Under the pieces are notes generated by a model. The model was not told the DNA's origin. It ran no database searches and worked only from the letters and a program-made list of their open reading frames with translations. The position numbers were made by a program, and so were the translations under genes. From positions 1 to 13,089 of the forward strand of contig JAEWIW010000164.1 of assembly GCA_023386855.1 (NCBI GenBank): a stretch of DNA of 13,089 nucleotides, read 5' to 3'. The stretch comes from Bacteroidota bacterium (GTDB lineage: Bacteria; Bacteroidota; Bacteroidia; Chitinophagales; Chitinophagaceae). This document shows, piece by piece, positions 1 through 5,726 of this stretch (positions within the stretch are counted from its first letter, which is position 1; each line of letters opens with the position of its first letter).

Positions 1-1
1 A

Positions 2-943
2 TTGTACAGAACGGCCAATCCTGTTCATGCCGGTAATTACGAAGAATACTTTGTATTATATGGCGATAATGAACTCAATGCCACTGACCGCGCTTTTGTT
101 GAACAATTCGTTTCAGAAAACCCTTCCTACCGCTCCGAATTTGAACTGATTCTTTCTGCCAGGATCGAACCCGACATGGATGTGGTGTTTGAAGATAAAG
201 CCTCTCTTTTCAGGCATGAAAAACCCGAAGGCCTTGTTGTTTCCTTCAAATGGTATCGCGCAGTTGCCGCTGCCGTTGTGCTTTTGTTCATGGGGGGCCT
301 TGCCTGGACTTTCATTGACCAGAATCGTGAAGGCATCCAGGTAGCTGTTAACCAGCCCTCCCGTAACAATGCCACTACCTCTGATGCAACTACTTCCCCT
401 TCCGTTCCTGTTCAGCCTGAAGAAAGCAGTTCTGTACAGGTGGCATTAAATGATAAAGAACCTGTTGAATCCCGTGCGGCTTCTTCCCAACCTGCCATTG
501 CACAACAAGCCGTTATCCGGCATTCCCGCCAGTCTGAAGTTGAACCAAAAGAAAATAATACTACACAGCGTAACAAAACCATCACACCAAACGTAGAATC
601 TATTGTTGAACCGCAAAGAACCAAAGCACCGGAAGTAGATGAAAGAGAGCTTGCTGCCAATGAAAGGTTGAATGAAAACAGGAAACCGATTATTGATGAA
701 GCCATCAGCGAAGCGCAATTAAGGAATATGGCCAAAGGAAAGGATGCAGCAACTTCTGCAGATATAGCAGAACCTGTAAACAATAACATCACTTATGTTT
801 CCAATACTCCGGGTAATAAGAAAAATGTTCTGCGTGGCTTCTTCCGTAAAGCATCCAGGGTATTCGAAAAAACCACCAATATTGACCCCTCCGACAATGA
901 CAAAAACCTAAACATTGCCGGTTTCGAAATCGCACTCAAATAA
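2..943 (+). CDS. Anti-sigma-factor-like single-pass membrane protein (5' end unresolved)
   Basis: The frame is open from the window edge, and a TTG at position 2 is the first possible start, so the true start may lie upstream. Seen: an N-terminal acidic helical region (about residues 12-60) containing NYEEYFVLYGDNEL, one hydrophobic segment at about residues 85-105, then a long Ser/Thr/Pro/Gln/Asn-rich tail to residue 313. From family knowledge, Bacteroidota proteins with an N-terminal (N)YEEYF..Y.DNEL helix and a single central membrane span sit next to ECF sigma factors and are treated as anti-sigma-like. The HxxxCxxC zinc motif of classical ZAS anti-sigma factors is absent. Inferred role: a membrane regulator whose tail lies in the periplasm. 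It is followed 25 bp later by an outer-membrane barrel gene, probably in one operon. The sigma factor itself, if present, would be upstream of the window. Confidence 0.72.
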   Translation: MYRTANPVHAGNYEEYFVLYGDNELNATDRAFVEQFVSENPSYRSEFELILSARIEPDMDVVFEDKASLFRHEKPEGLVVSFKWYRAVAAAVVLLFMGGLAWTFIDQNREGIQVAVNQPSRNNATTSDATTSPSVPVQPEESSSVQVALNDKEPVESRAASSQPAIAQQAVIRHSRQSEVEPKENNTTQRNKTITPNVESIVEPQRTKAPEVDERELAANERLNENRKPIIDEAISEAQLRNMAKGKDAATSADIAEPVNNNITYVSNTPGNKKNVLRGFFRKASRVFEKTTNIDPSDNDKNLNIAGFEIALK

Positions 944-968
944 AAAATTAATAGATAAAATTTGACTT

Positions 969-1790
969 ATGAAAAGGATAATTATACTCCTTGCTGGAAT
1001 AACTATGGCCTTTACCAGCCAGGCGCAGGATTCGACCCAGGCAGAAAAAACCGATACCATCAAGATCGGCAATATGATCATCATCAAGAAACCCGGTGCA
1101 AAAGATGAAAACAGTTCGGTTGACCGTAAATACAGGCGCACTCATTACAAGCCAACCAATGTAAGCACCAGCTGGTTCCTGTTTGATATCGGTGTCAGCC
1201 AGTTCAGGGATGAAACAAATTATGCTAATGCAATTGCCAATGGATATTTGCCAGCGGGTGCAAATGAAGACTGGTTTAACCTTCGTAATGGTAAATCCAT
1301 CAACTTCAACCTCTGGGTACTGATGCAGAGAGTGAACCTGATCAAGCACGTCGTAAACCTGAAATATGGTGCTGGTATCGAACTCAACAATTACAGGTAT
1401 ACAGAAACGATCAAATTCCAGGAAGGGAAAACACCCCTGGTAGTGAATGAGAATACACTGTACAAAAAGAATAAACTCGCTGCAGATTATATAACTGTTC
1501 CTGTAATGCTGAATTTCAATTTTACTCCACAACGAAAAAATGGTTTCGGATTCAGTGCAGGTGTATCGGCAGGATATCTTTATTCAGCAAGGCAAAAGAT
1601 CGTTACAGAAGCGGAAGGAAAGAAGAAGTATAGAGAAGGTTTTGACCTGAGAGACTGGAAGATCTCTTATATCGGGGAACTGAACCTTGGACCAATAAAA
1701 TTCTATGGATCCTATGCCAACAAGAGCATGTTCAAAAACTCACTCGATCAAACACCTTATACTGTAGGATTCAGGTGGAGTAATTGGTAG
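969..1790 (+). CDS. Outer-membrane beta-barrel protein (PorT-like)
   Basis: This 273-residue protein has a clean signal peptide: KR at the start, a hydrophobic core IIILLAGITMAF, and an AQA-type cleavage site near residue 19. The mature part begins with a polar linker (residues about 20-60). It is followed by alternating aromatic/polar strands such as INFNLWVLMQRVN and GFGFSAGVSAGYLY, and ends in an aromatic-rich terminal strand closing in W, as in outer-membrane barrels. The pattern fits the small PorT-like/outer_membrane_beta-barrel families of Bacteroidota. I see no enzyme motif, so the role is inferred as structural or in envelope function. The ATG at 969 is chosen because it gives the signal peptide directly. 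It lies 25 bp after the anti-sigma-like gene, probably co-transcribed, and ends just before the heptad repeats and the terminator at 1917-1946. Confidence 0.82.
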   Translation: MKRIIILLAGITMAFTSQAQDSTQAEKTDTIKIGNMIIIKKPGAKDENSSVDRKYRRTHYKPTNVSTSWFLFDIGVSQFRDETNYANAIANGYLPAGANEDWFNLRNGKSINFNLWVLMQRVNLIKHVVNLKYGAGIELNNYRYTETIKFQEGKTPLVVNENTLYKKNKLAADYITVPVMLNFNFTPQRKNGFGFSAGVSAGYLYSARQKIVTEAEGKKKYREGFDLRDWKISYIGELNLGPIKFYGSYANKSMFKNSLDQTPYTVGFRWSNW

Positions 1791-1800
1791 GAGAAAGTTG

Positions 1801-1893
1801 CTAGTGACTAGTGATTAGTGGTTAGTTGAATACGAAATACTAAATACTAAATACTAAATACTAAATACAAAATACCAAATAAGAAATACAAAA
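1801..1893. repeat. Heptanucleotide tandem repeat array, two subtypes
   Basis: Direct reading gives four 7-bp units at 1801-1828 (consensus YTAGTKR: ctagtga, ctagtga, ttagtgg, ttagttg). After a 2-bp offset, nine units follow at 1831-1893 (tacgaaa, tactaaa four times, tacaaaa, taccaaa, taagaaa, tacaaaa). The array begins 10 bp after the stop of the barrel gene. Unit length is constant while the sequence drifts, most in the last four units. Heptanucleotide STRR-type repeats are known from cyanobacteria. Whether this is the same kind of element, and how often it occurs in this genome, cannot be seen here. Confidence 0.9.
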
Positions 1894-1916
1894 TCACAGC
1901 AAAGCGAAAAAAATAA

Positions 1917-1946
1917 AAGGCGTACCATGGTAACCTGGTACGCCTT
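1917..1946. terminator. Bidirectional intrinsic terminator between converging genes
   Basis: A perfect 11-bp inverted repeat: aaggcgtacca (1917-1927), an 8-base loop, and tggtacgcctt (1936-1946). It is flanked on the left by an A-rich run (1905-1918) and on the right by T/A-rich bases (1945-1952). The left A-run gives a U-tract for minus-strand transcripts; the right-hand tract is weaker. It sits midway between the end of the barrel gene and the end of the Rnk-like gene, exactly where a shared terminator is expected. Confidence 0.85.
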
Positions 1947-1995
1947 AATTTATTATGCGAAAAAAATTTCGTTAATCAGTTTTAAGATTGCATTT

Positions 1996-2030
1996 CAACT
2001 AATAACTAATCACTAATAACTAATCACTGG
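1996..2030. repeat. Inverted heptad repeat arm
   Basis: Five 7-bp units, which read on the minus strand as ccagtga, ttagtta, ttagtga, ttagtta, ttagttg. The ttagtta/ttagtga alternation makes a 14-bp higher-order repeat (taactaatcacta at 2003-2015 and 2017-2029). This arm is the inverted counterpart of 1801-1828: 23 of 28 positions match when that arm is reverse-complemented. It ends 3 bp before the stop codon of the minus-strand Rnk-like gene. Confidence 0.88.
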
Positions 2031-2033
2031 TTT

Positions 2034-2537
2034 TTAATTCCTTACTTCCAGTATCGTAAAAGTTTTTTTGCCTGAAGGAACACGCCACTGTACTTTTTGT
2101 CCCTCGCGGAAACCGATAAGGGCAGTAGCGATAGGGGCCAGGAAGGAGATCTTCTTTTCCTTGATATTGGCTTCTTCCGGAGTAACCAGTGTTAATTCCA
2201 TCATCTTATTATTCTCATCCTCCCGAACCATTACAGTAGAATGTAAACGGATTACATCGCCGGGAAAATTTTCTTTGGATACCAGCGTTGCCTTCTTTAA
2301 TTCCATTTGTAATTCTTCAGCATTTCTCCTGTCGGCAAAATATTTTGTAAAGCCATTTCTTAAATAGGAAATGATCAGCTCATAATCATCTTTTCTTAAG
2401 ACCAGCTGCGATGAAATATCAATATCTCCGTTGTTCATTGCAGGAACGGAATCAGCGTCAACGACGGTTGACAGGCTTTTTACTGCCGGCATTTTCTTCG
2501 TTGTCTTCTTATTTTTCACTTGTGGTATGTTCTGCAT
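2034..2537 (-). CDS. Rnk/GreA C-terminal-domain protein
   Basis: This 167-residue protein has a Lys-rich, low-complexity N-terminal tail (residues 1-45), a helical segment (46-85), and a C-terminal domain (about 92-165). The C-terminal domain contains PGDVIRLHSTV, the LTLVTPEEAN region, FLAPIATALIGFREG and a final VPSGKKTFTILEV. These match the GreA/GreB C-terminal (FKBP-like) domain as arranged in Rnk, the nucleoside-diphosphate-kinase regulator. The long N-terminal coiled coil that reaches into the RNA polymerase channel in GreA/GreB is missing, so transcript-cleavage activity is unlikely. By family, a polymerase-binding modulator is the likelier role (inference). The start at 2537 gives the longest frame. 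An internal Met at residue 34 is an alternative that removes the basic tail. It lies 3 bp downstream of the glutamate-synthase-like gene, so the two are probably one transcript. Confidence 0.8.
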   Translation of the reverse strand: MQNIPQVKNKKTTKKMPAVKSLSTVVDADSVPAMNNGDIDISSQLVLRKDDYELIISYLRNGFTKYFADRRNAEELQMELKKATLVSKENFPGDVIRLHSTVMVREDENNKMMELTLVTPEEANIKEKKISFLAPIATALIGFREGQKVQWRVPSGKKTFTILEVRN

Positions 2538-2540
2538 AAT

Positions 2541-4106
2541 TTATGATTTTGAAATTGACGAATAGATTTTCTTAAAATGATTTTCCTTCACCTGGAAGTA
2601 AATCTGTTCAAAGCTTTTTGTTTCATGCTCATCCACTCTCCTGAAAAACCGGGATGAATGAACTTCGCTTAATGTATTAAAACCACAGGCTTCCATGATT
2701 TCTCTTGTTGCCTCAATTGTTCTTTTATGATAACTGGCCACCCTTACTTTTTTATCCGATGGATCAAGTCCTTTATATAACGCAGGGTTCTGCGTAGCCA
2801 CTCCAACAGGGCATTTGCCACTATCACAGATCAGTGCCTGGATACATCCGAGCGCCATCATCATTCCCCTGGAACTATAACATGCCGAAGCACCTAATGC
2901 AAGCGCTTTTAAAATATCAAAGCCTGTAATGATCTTACCTGAGGCGATCACTTTTACCTGTTCTTCCAGGTCGTACAATTCAAGCGTTTGTTTTACAAAA
3001 GCAAGGGCATCGTACAACGGCATTCCAAGGTTATCAGTGAACTCCAGCGGTGCTGCCCCTGTTCCTCCTTCTGATCCATCAACGGAGATAAAGTCGGGGA
3101 TGATACCTGTGCGGTTCATGGCCCTGCAGATATCCACAAATTCATCTTTGTTGCCAATGCATAATTTAAATCCAACAGGTTTGCCTCCACTCAGCTCCCG
3201 CATCAGTCGCAGGAATTTCAACAATCCTTCAGGGGTGCTGAATTCTTTATGACTGGTAGGTGAGAATACTGTTGTTCCGGGTTCAACAAGCCGTATTGCC
3301 GCAATCTCGGGAGTGTTCTTGGATGCCGGAAGAATTCCACCATGCCCAGGCTTTGCACCCTGTGAAAGCTTTAGCTCAATCATTTTCACTTCCTTTTTCA
3401 AGGCATTCTTTCTAAAGGCAATAGGACAGAACCTTCCTTCTTCATTTCGGCAACCGAAATAACCCGTACCGATCTGCCAGATAAGATCGCCTCCCTGGAG
3501 GTGATAATCACTGATCCCCCCTTCGCCTGTATTATGCGCAAAATCACCTAGCCTTGCCCCCATGTTAAGGGAAGTAATGGCTGTTTTACTGAGCGCTCCA
3601 TAACTCATCGCCCCGATATTTAATAGGCTGGCCTGGTAAGGTTGCAGGCACTGGTCATTTCCAATCCATACACGCAAATCTTCATTGATCTCTGTTGGAT
3701 ACATGGAATGAGCCAACCATTCATAGCCGGGCTTATTTGGATCCATCTGCATTCCAAAAGCCACAGTCTGCTTTTCATTTTTCGCTCTCTGGTAAACAAT
3801 CGATCGCTGCCGCCTGTTGAATGGCTTACCATCAAGGTCTGATTCAAAAAAATATTGCCTTATCTCTGGCCTGATGCTTTCAAACAAATAACGGAAATGC
3901 CCTATCACAGGGTAATTCCGCATGATCGCATGCCTTTTTTGCAATATGTCGTATATGGCAATTGCCATTAAAGGAATGGATACCAGTAATCCCCAGTACC
4001 ATCCCGCTGAACCGGTAAAGGCATTATATAAAATAAAAATGTTGATCATCGCAATGATGACCAATATCCCTTGCCCGGTCGAAATGAATTTCATCTCCCG
4101 TTTCAT
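2541..4106 (-). CDS. Membrane-anchored FMN-binding glutamate synthase family protein
   Basis: Two hydrophobic helices (about residues 14-30 and 36-54) precede a glutamate-synthase-type FMN barrel that fills the rest of the 521 residues. Seen motifs are LNIGAMSYGALS, GAKPGHGGILP (about 250-260), SVDGSEGGTGAAP (about 341-353) and a Cys triad C-x5-C-x4-C at about 421, 427 and 432 before PVGVATQNP. In GltB this triad holds a [3Fe-4S] cluster. The N-terminal glutamine amidotransferase domain and the C-terminal GXGXG domain of full glutamate synthase are absent, so glutamine-dependent activity by itself is not expected. The physiological reaction is unknown. The frame is open to an ATG at 4178, but those extra 24 residues do not look like the family. 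I prefer the ATG at 4106 (MKREMKFIS); 4094 is also possible. Confidence 0.88.
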   Translation of the reverse strand: MKREMKFISTGQGILVIIAMINIFILYNAFTGSAGWYWGLLVSIPLMAIAIYDILQKRHAIMRNYPVIGHFRYLFESIRPEIRQYFFESDLDGKPFNRRQRSIVYQRAKNEKQTVAFGMQMDPNKPGYEWLAHSMYPTEINEDLRVWIGNDQCLQPYQASLLNIGAMSYGALSKTAITSLNMGARLGDFAHNTGEGGISDYHLQGGDLIWQIGTGYFGCRNEEGRFCPIAFRKNALKKEVKMIELKLSQGAKPGHGGILPASKNTPEIAAIRLVEPGTTVFSPTSHKEFSTPEGLLKFLRLMRELSGGKPVGFKLCIGNKDEFVDICRAMNRTGIIPDFISVDGSEGGTGAAPLEFTDNLGMPLYDALAFVKQTLELYDLEEQVKVIASGKIITGFDILKALALGASACYSSRGMMMALGCIQALICDSGKCPVGVATQNPALYKGLDPSDKKVRVASYHKRTIEATREIMEACGFNTLSEVHSSRFFRRVDEHETKSFEQIYFQVKENHFKKIYSSISKS

Positions 4107-4458
4107 GTCCAGTTTTTTATGATCGTATCCTTCGCGGCAGAGAATTAAATACAAAAAGCCCCATCGAGGACTGGTCATCTACCGGCAAAAGAATTACAGC
4201 AATAAATTGAATGAATACGACCCAAGCCGGGGGCTGATTAGGCTTGGGTAAGGGTATTAAAGTCCTTAAGGCTGGAATAATAATAACGATGTTTGCAAAA
4301 TGGTACAAATTCAGGGAACGACCATGTATAGCAGTCGCTCATGTCAATGATGACATGCTCGCTGGGCCGCTCTTGAATTGTATGTTGAAAAAGTACCATT
4401 CTTACAAACATACAAAAATATAGTTCAACAAGTGGTTAAACGGAAGGTTAAAAGAGGG
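4107..4458. other. Gene-free stretch with several inverted repeats
   Basis: No convincing gene is seen; the only open frames are short and unlike any family. Seen structures: a 9-bp perfect inverted repeat acccaagcc/ggcttgggt (4220-4228 and 4241-4249); an imperfect pair of about 16 bp, gtttgcaaaatggtac/gtaccattcttacaaac (4291-4306 and 4393-4409); and, nested inside it, a perfect 7-bp hairpin catgtca-atga-tgacatg (4340-4357). On the minus strand this would be the 5' leader of the glutamate-synthase-like gene. A TATTTTTG (minus strand, 4412-4419) fits the TAnnTTTG -7 box but lacks a well-placed TTG upstream. Confidence 0.6.
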
Positions 4459-4902
4459 TTACTTCTTATTTACAAGGTAAGCCCCTGCGATAACGAGCGT
4501 GATACCAATGAGTTTTTGAGCAGAAACAGGGTTGGGGTTCATGCCCAAAATCCCGAAATGATCCATAATAAGCGCTGTAACCAGCTGGCCTGCTACAAAG
4601 ATCACGAACATATCAGCAGCACTGATTTTCGCTACGGAAATGATGGTCACCGTGACAATAAACGCGCCCAGTAAGCCTCCTGTCCATTTATACCAGCTAA
4701 CCTGGCCGAAAACCTGCAGGGGTGGAAGGGGTTGTTTTCCAAGCATCACCAGTATCACTAAAGCCGCAGTTCCCACAAGGAAGGAGATCAGTGCAGCCAT
4801 CAGCGGGTGCTGGATAACCGTTCTCAACTGGCCGTTGATGCCGGCCTGGATGCTGATGGCGATGCCTGCCAACAGGGGAAAGATATAATAAAGGGTTTTC
4901 AT
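4459..4902 (-). CDS. DMT-superfamily small membrane transporter (YdcZ/DUF606 type)
   Basis: This 147-residue, highly hydrophobic protein has about five membrane segments: residues 3-20, 33-54, 72-92, 95-112 and 128-143. Seen motifs are an N-terminal LLAGIAISIQAGINGQL, then HPLMAALISFLVGTAAL, WYKWTGGLLGAFIV and a terminal LIGITLVIAGAYLV. This order is characteristic of the YdcZ/DUF606 half-size members of the drug/metabolite transporter superfamily, which are usually 140-150 residues, so the gene looks complete. The substrate is unknown. Half-size DMT proteins may work as dimers (inference from the superfamily). The ATG at 4902 is chosen because the family consensus begins almost at once. The gene is separated from both neighbours by more than 100 bp and may be transcribed alone. 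Confidence 0.85.
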   Translation of the reverse strand: MKTLYYIFPLLAGIAISIQAGINGQLRTVIQHPLMAALISFLVGTAALVILVMLGKQPLPPLQVFGQVSWYKWTGGLLGAFIVTVTIISVAKISAADMFVIFVAGQLVTALIMDHFGILGMNPNPVSAQKLIGITLVIAGAYLVNKK

Positions 4903-5013
4903 GCTGCAATTTGCGCAAATGTCGGGATTGCAGGCCTAAGGGCAAGTAAGGAGCGAAATTATTTCGTTTGTGCCGGGGTGTTTTAGAAAAGAGATGGAAA
5001 GCAGCCTATTAAT

Positions 5014-5565
5014 TTAACGACGAATGATCACCTGTGTTCCCACTTTTACAAATTGTTCAATTTCATCGATATCATCATTGCGAAGGGATACGCAACCATT
5101 GGTCCAGTTGGTATAATCATCCACCACGATATTATCATTAGGCCAGGTGCCATGGAGGGCGATGCCACCACCGATGCGGGCATTTTTAGGGATAAGCCCT
5201 CTTTTTTTGCGTGCAGTAAATTTTGCCCAGCTTTCCTTATTGGGATAATCGAGCATCATCATCTTATTCCATTTATCATGTGAACGGATATTGGTGATCC
5301 TGAAATTTCCTTCAGGCGTACGCCTGTCGCCTTCCATAAATTTATCTTCCATATTCCTGCTGCCAAATACTACCGGGTAGGTTGCATACCATCCTTCTTC
5401 GTCGTAAACGTTCAGTTCATAGTCCGACTTATCCACAACTATGTACACGTTGCCGATAGGTTGAGGTGTGAAGAACCTTTTTTTAACGATCCTTTTTTCA
5501 AGGATGGTAAAAGAAAACAGCATACAGAGGGCCAGGCCGGTAAACAGCAGGATTCGTGGTTTCAT
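5014..5565 (-). CDS. L,D-transpeptidase family protein (YkuD domain)
   Basis: From the ATG at 5565 the protein has 183 residues. It begins with a basic Lys/Arg start and a hydrophobic segment (residues 5-21), a signal or membrane anchor that places the enzyme in the periplasm. The YkuD domain spans about residues 38-182, with VYIVVDKSDYELNVY, GDRRTPEGNFRI, GIALHGTWPN (His138) and NWTNGCVSLRNDDI (Cys158 as catalytic nucleophile). The active-site version TxGCxxL, instead of the commoner SHGCIR, is a known subtype, so it does not argue against activity. From the family, such enzymes make or trim 3-3 peptidoglycan cross-links or attach proteins to peptidoglycan. Which applies here is unknown. The frame extends to 5604, but the preceding 13 residues would push the signal segment inward, so the later ATG is preferred. 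Confidence 0.87.
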   Translation of the reverse strand: MKPRILLFTGLALCMLFSFTILEKRIVKKRFFTPQPIGNVYIVVDKSDYELNVYDEEGWYATYPVVFGSRNMEDKFMEGDRRTPEGNFRITNIRSHDKWNKMMMLDYPNKESWAKFTARKKRGLIPKNARIGGGIALHGTWPNDNIVVDDYTNWTNGCVSLRNDDIDEIEQFVKVGTQVIIRR

Positions 5566-5682
5566 AAAACTCAGGTTGGTTGCGTAGAGACCAGCTGATA
5601 ACAATAATGTTTAATTGACTTAAGGCGGTTGGGGTGTTTTATGAAAACGATGGGATAGTAGATTTATTATACGGTGAAACAT

Positions 5683-5722
5683 GGGGCCCATAGGACCCCG
5701 TGCCACGCCCCGTGCCACGGGG
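5683..5722 (-). terminator. GC-rich hairpins with 12-bp tandem repeat after acs
   Basis: Immediately downstream of the acs stop codon on the minus strand. Seen: ggggccc-ata-ggacccc (5683-5699, seven pairs, one a mismatch or G-U pair depending on the strand), and two exact tandem copies of ccccgtgccacg (5696-5707 and 5708-5719) followed by ggggtg. The second copy pairs with the following bases as ccccgtg-c-cacgggg (5708-5722). The hairpins are strong but lack a long U-tract, so a terminator role is likely but not certain. It could instead be a genome-wide intergenic repeat (REP-like). Confidence 0.55.
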
Positions 5723-5726
5723 TGTA

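Noticed and set aside
412..792. Minus-strand frame opposite the anti-sigma-like tail
   Set aside because: Its Ser/Leu-rich composition mirrors the opposite-strand Glu/Asn-rich coding sequence; no independent support.
948..1532. Long minus-strand open frame opposite the barrel gene (194 codons)
   Set aside because: It overlaps a well-supported outer-membrane protein with signal peptide on the plus strand and shows no family-like motif; it is a shadow frame.
4117..4308. Short minus-strand frame (63 codons) in the gene-free stretch
   Set aside because: It overlaps the inverted repeats, has no recognisable motif and no start context.
4107..4458. FMN or other known riboswitch before the FMN-binding protein gene
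   Set aside because: Neither strand shows the conserved RFN-type sequence blocks or the TPP/cobalamin signature blocks I looked for.
5083..5112. Apparent loss of the usual SHGCIR motif in the L,D-transpeptidase
   Set aside because: The TxGCxxL variant is a known YkuD subtype and both His138 and Cys158 are present, so no inactivation is implied.
4975..5641. Repeated 11-mer ggggtgtttta at 4975-4985 and 5631-5641
   Set aside because: Several 11-mer repeats are expected by chance in a window of this size, and the flanks do not match.
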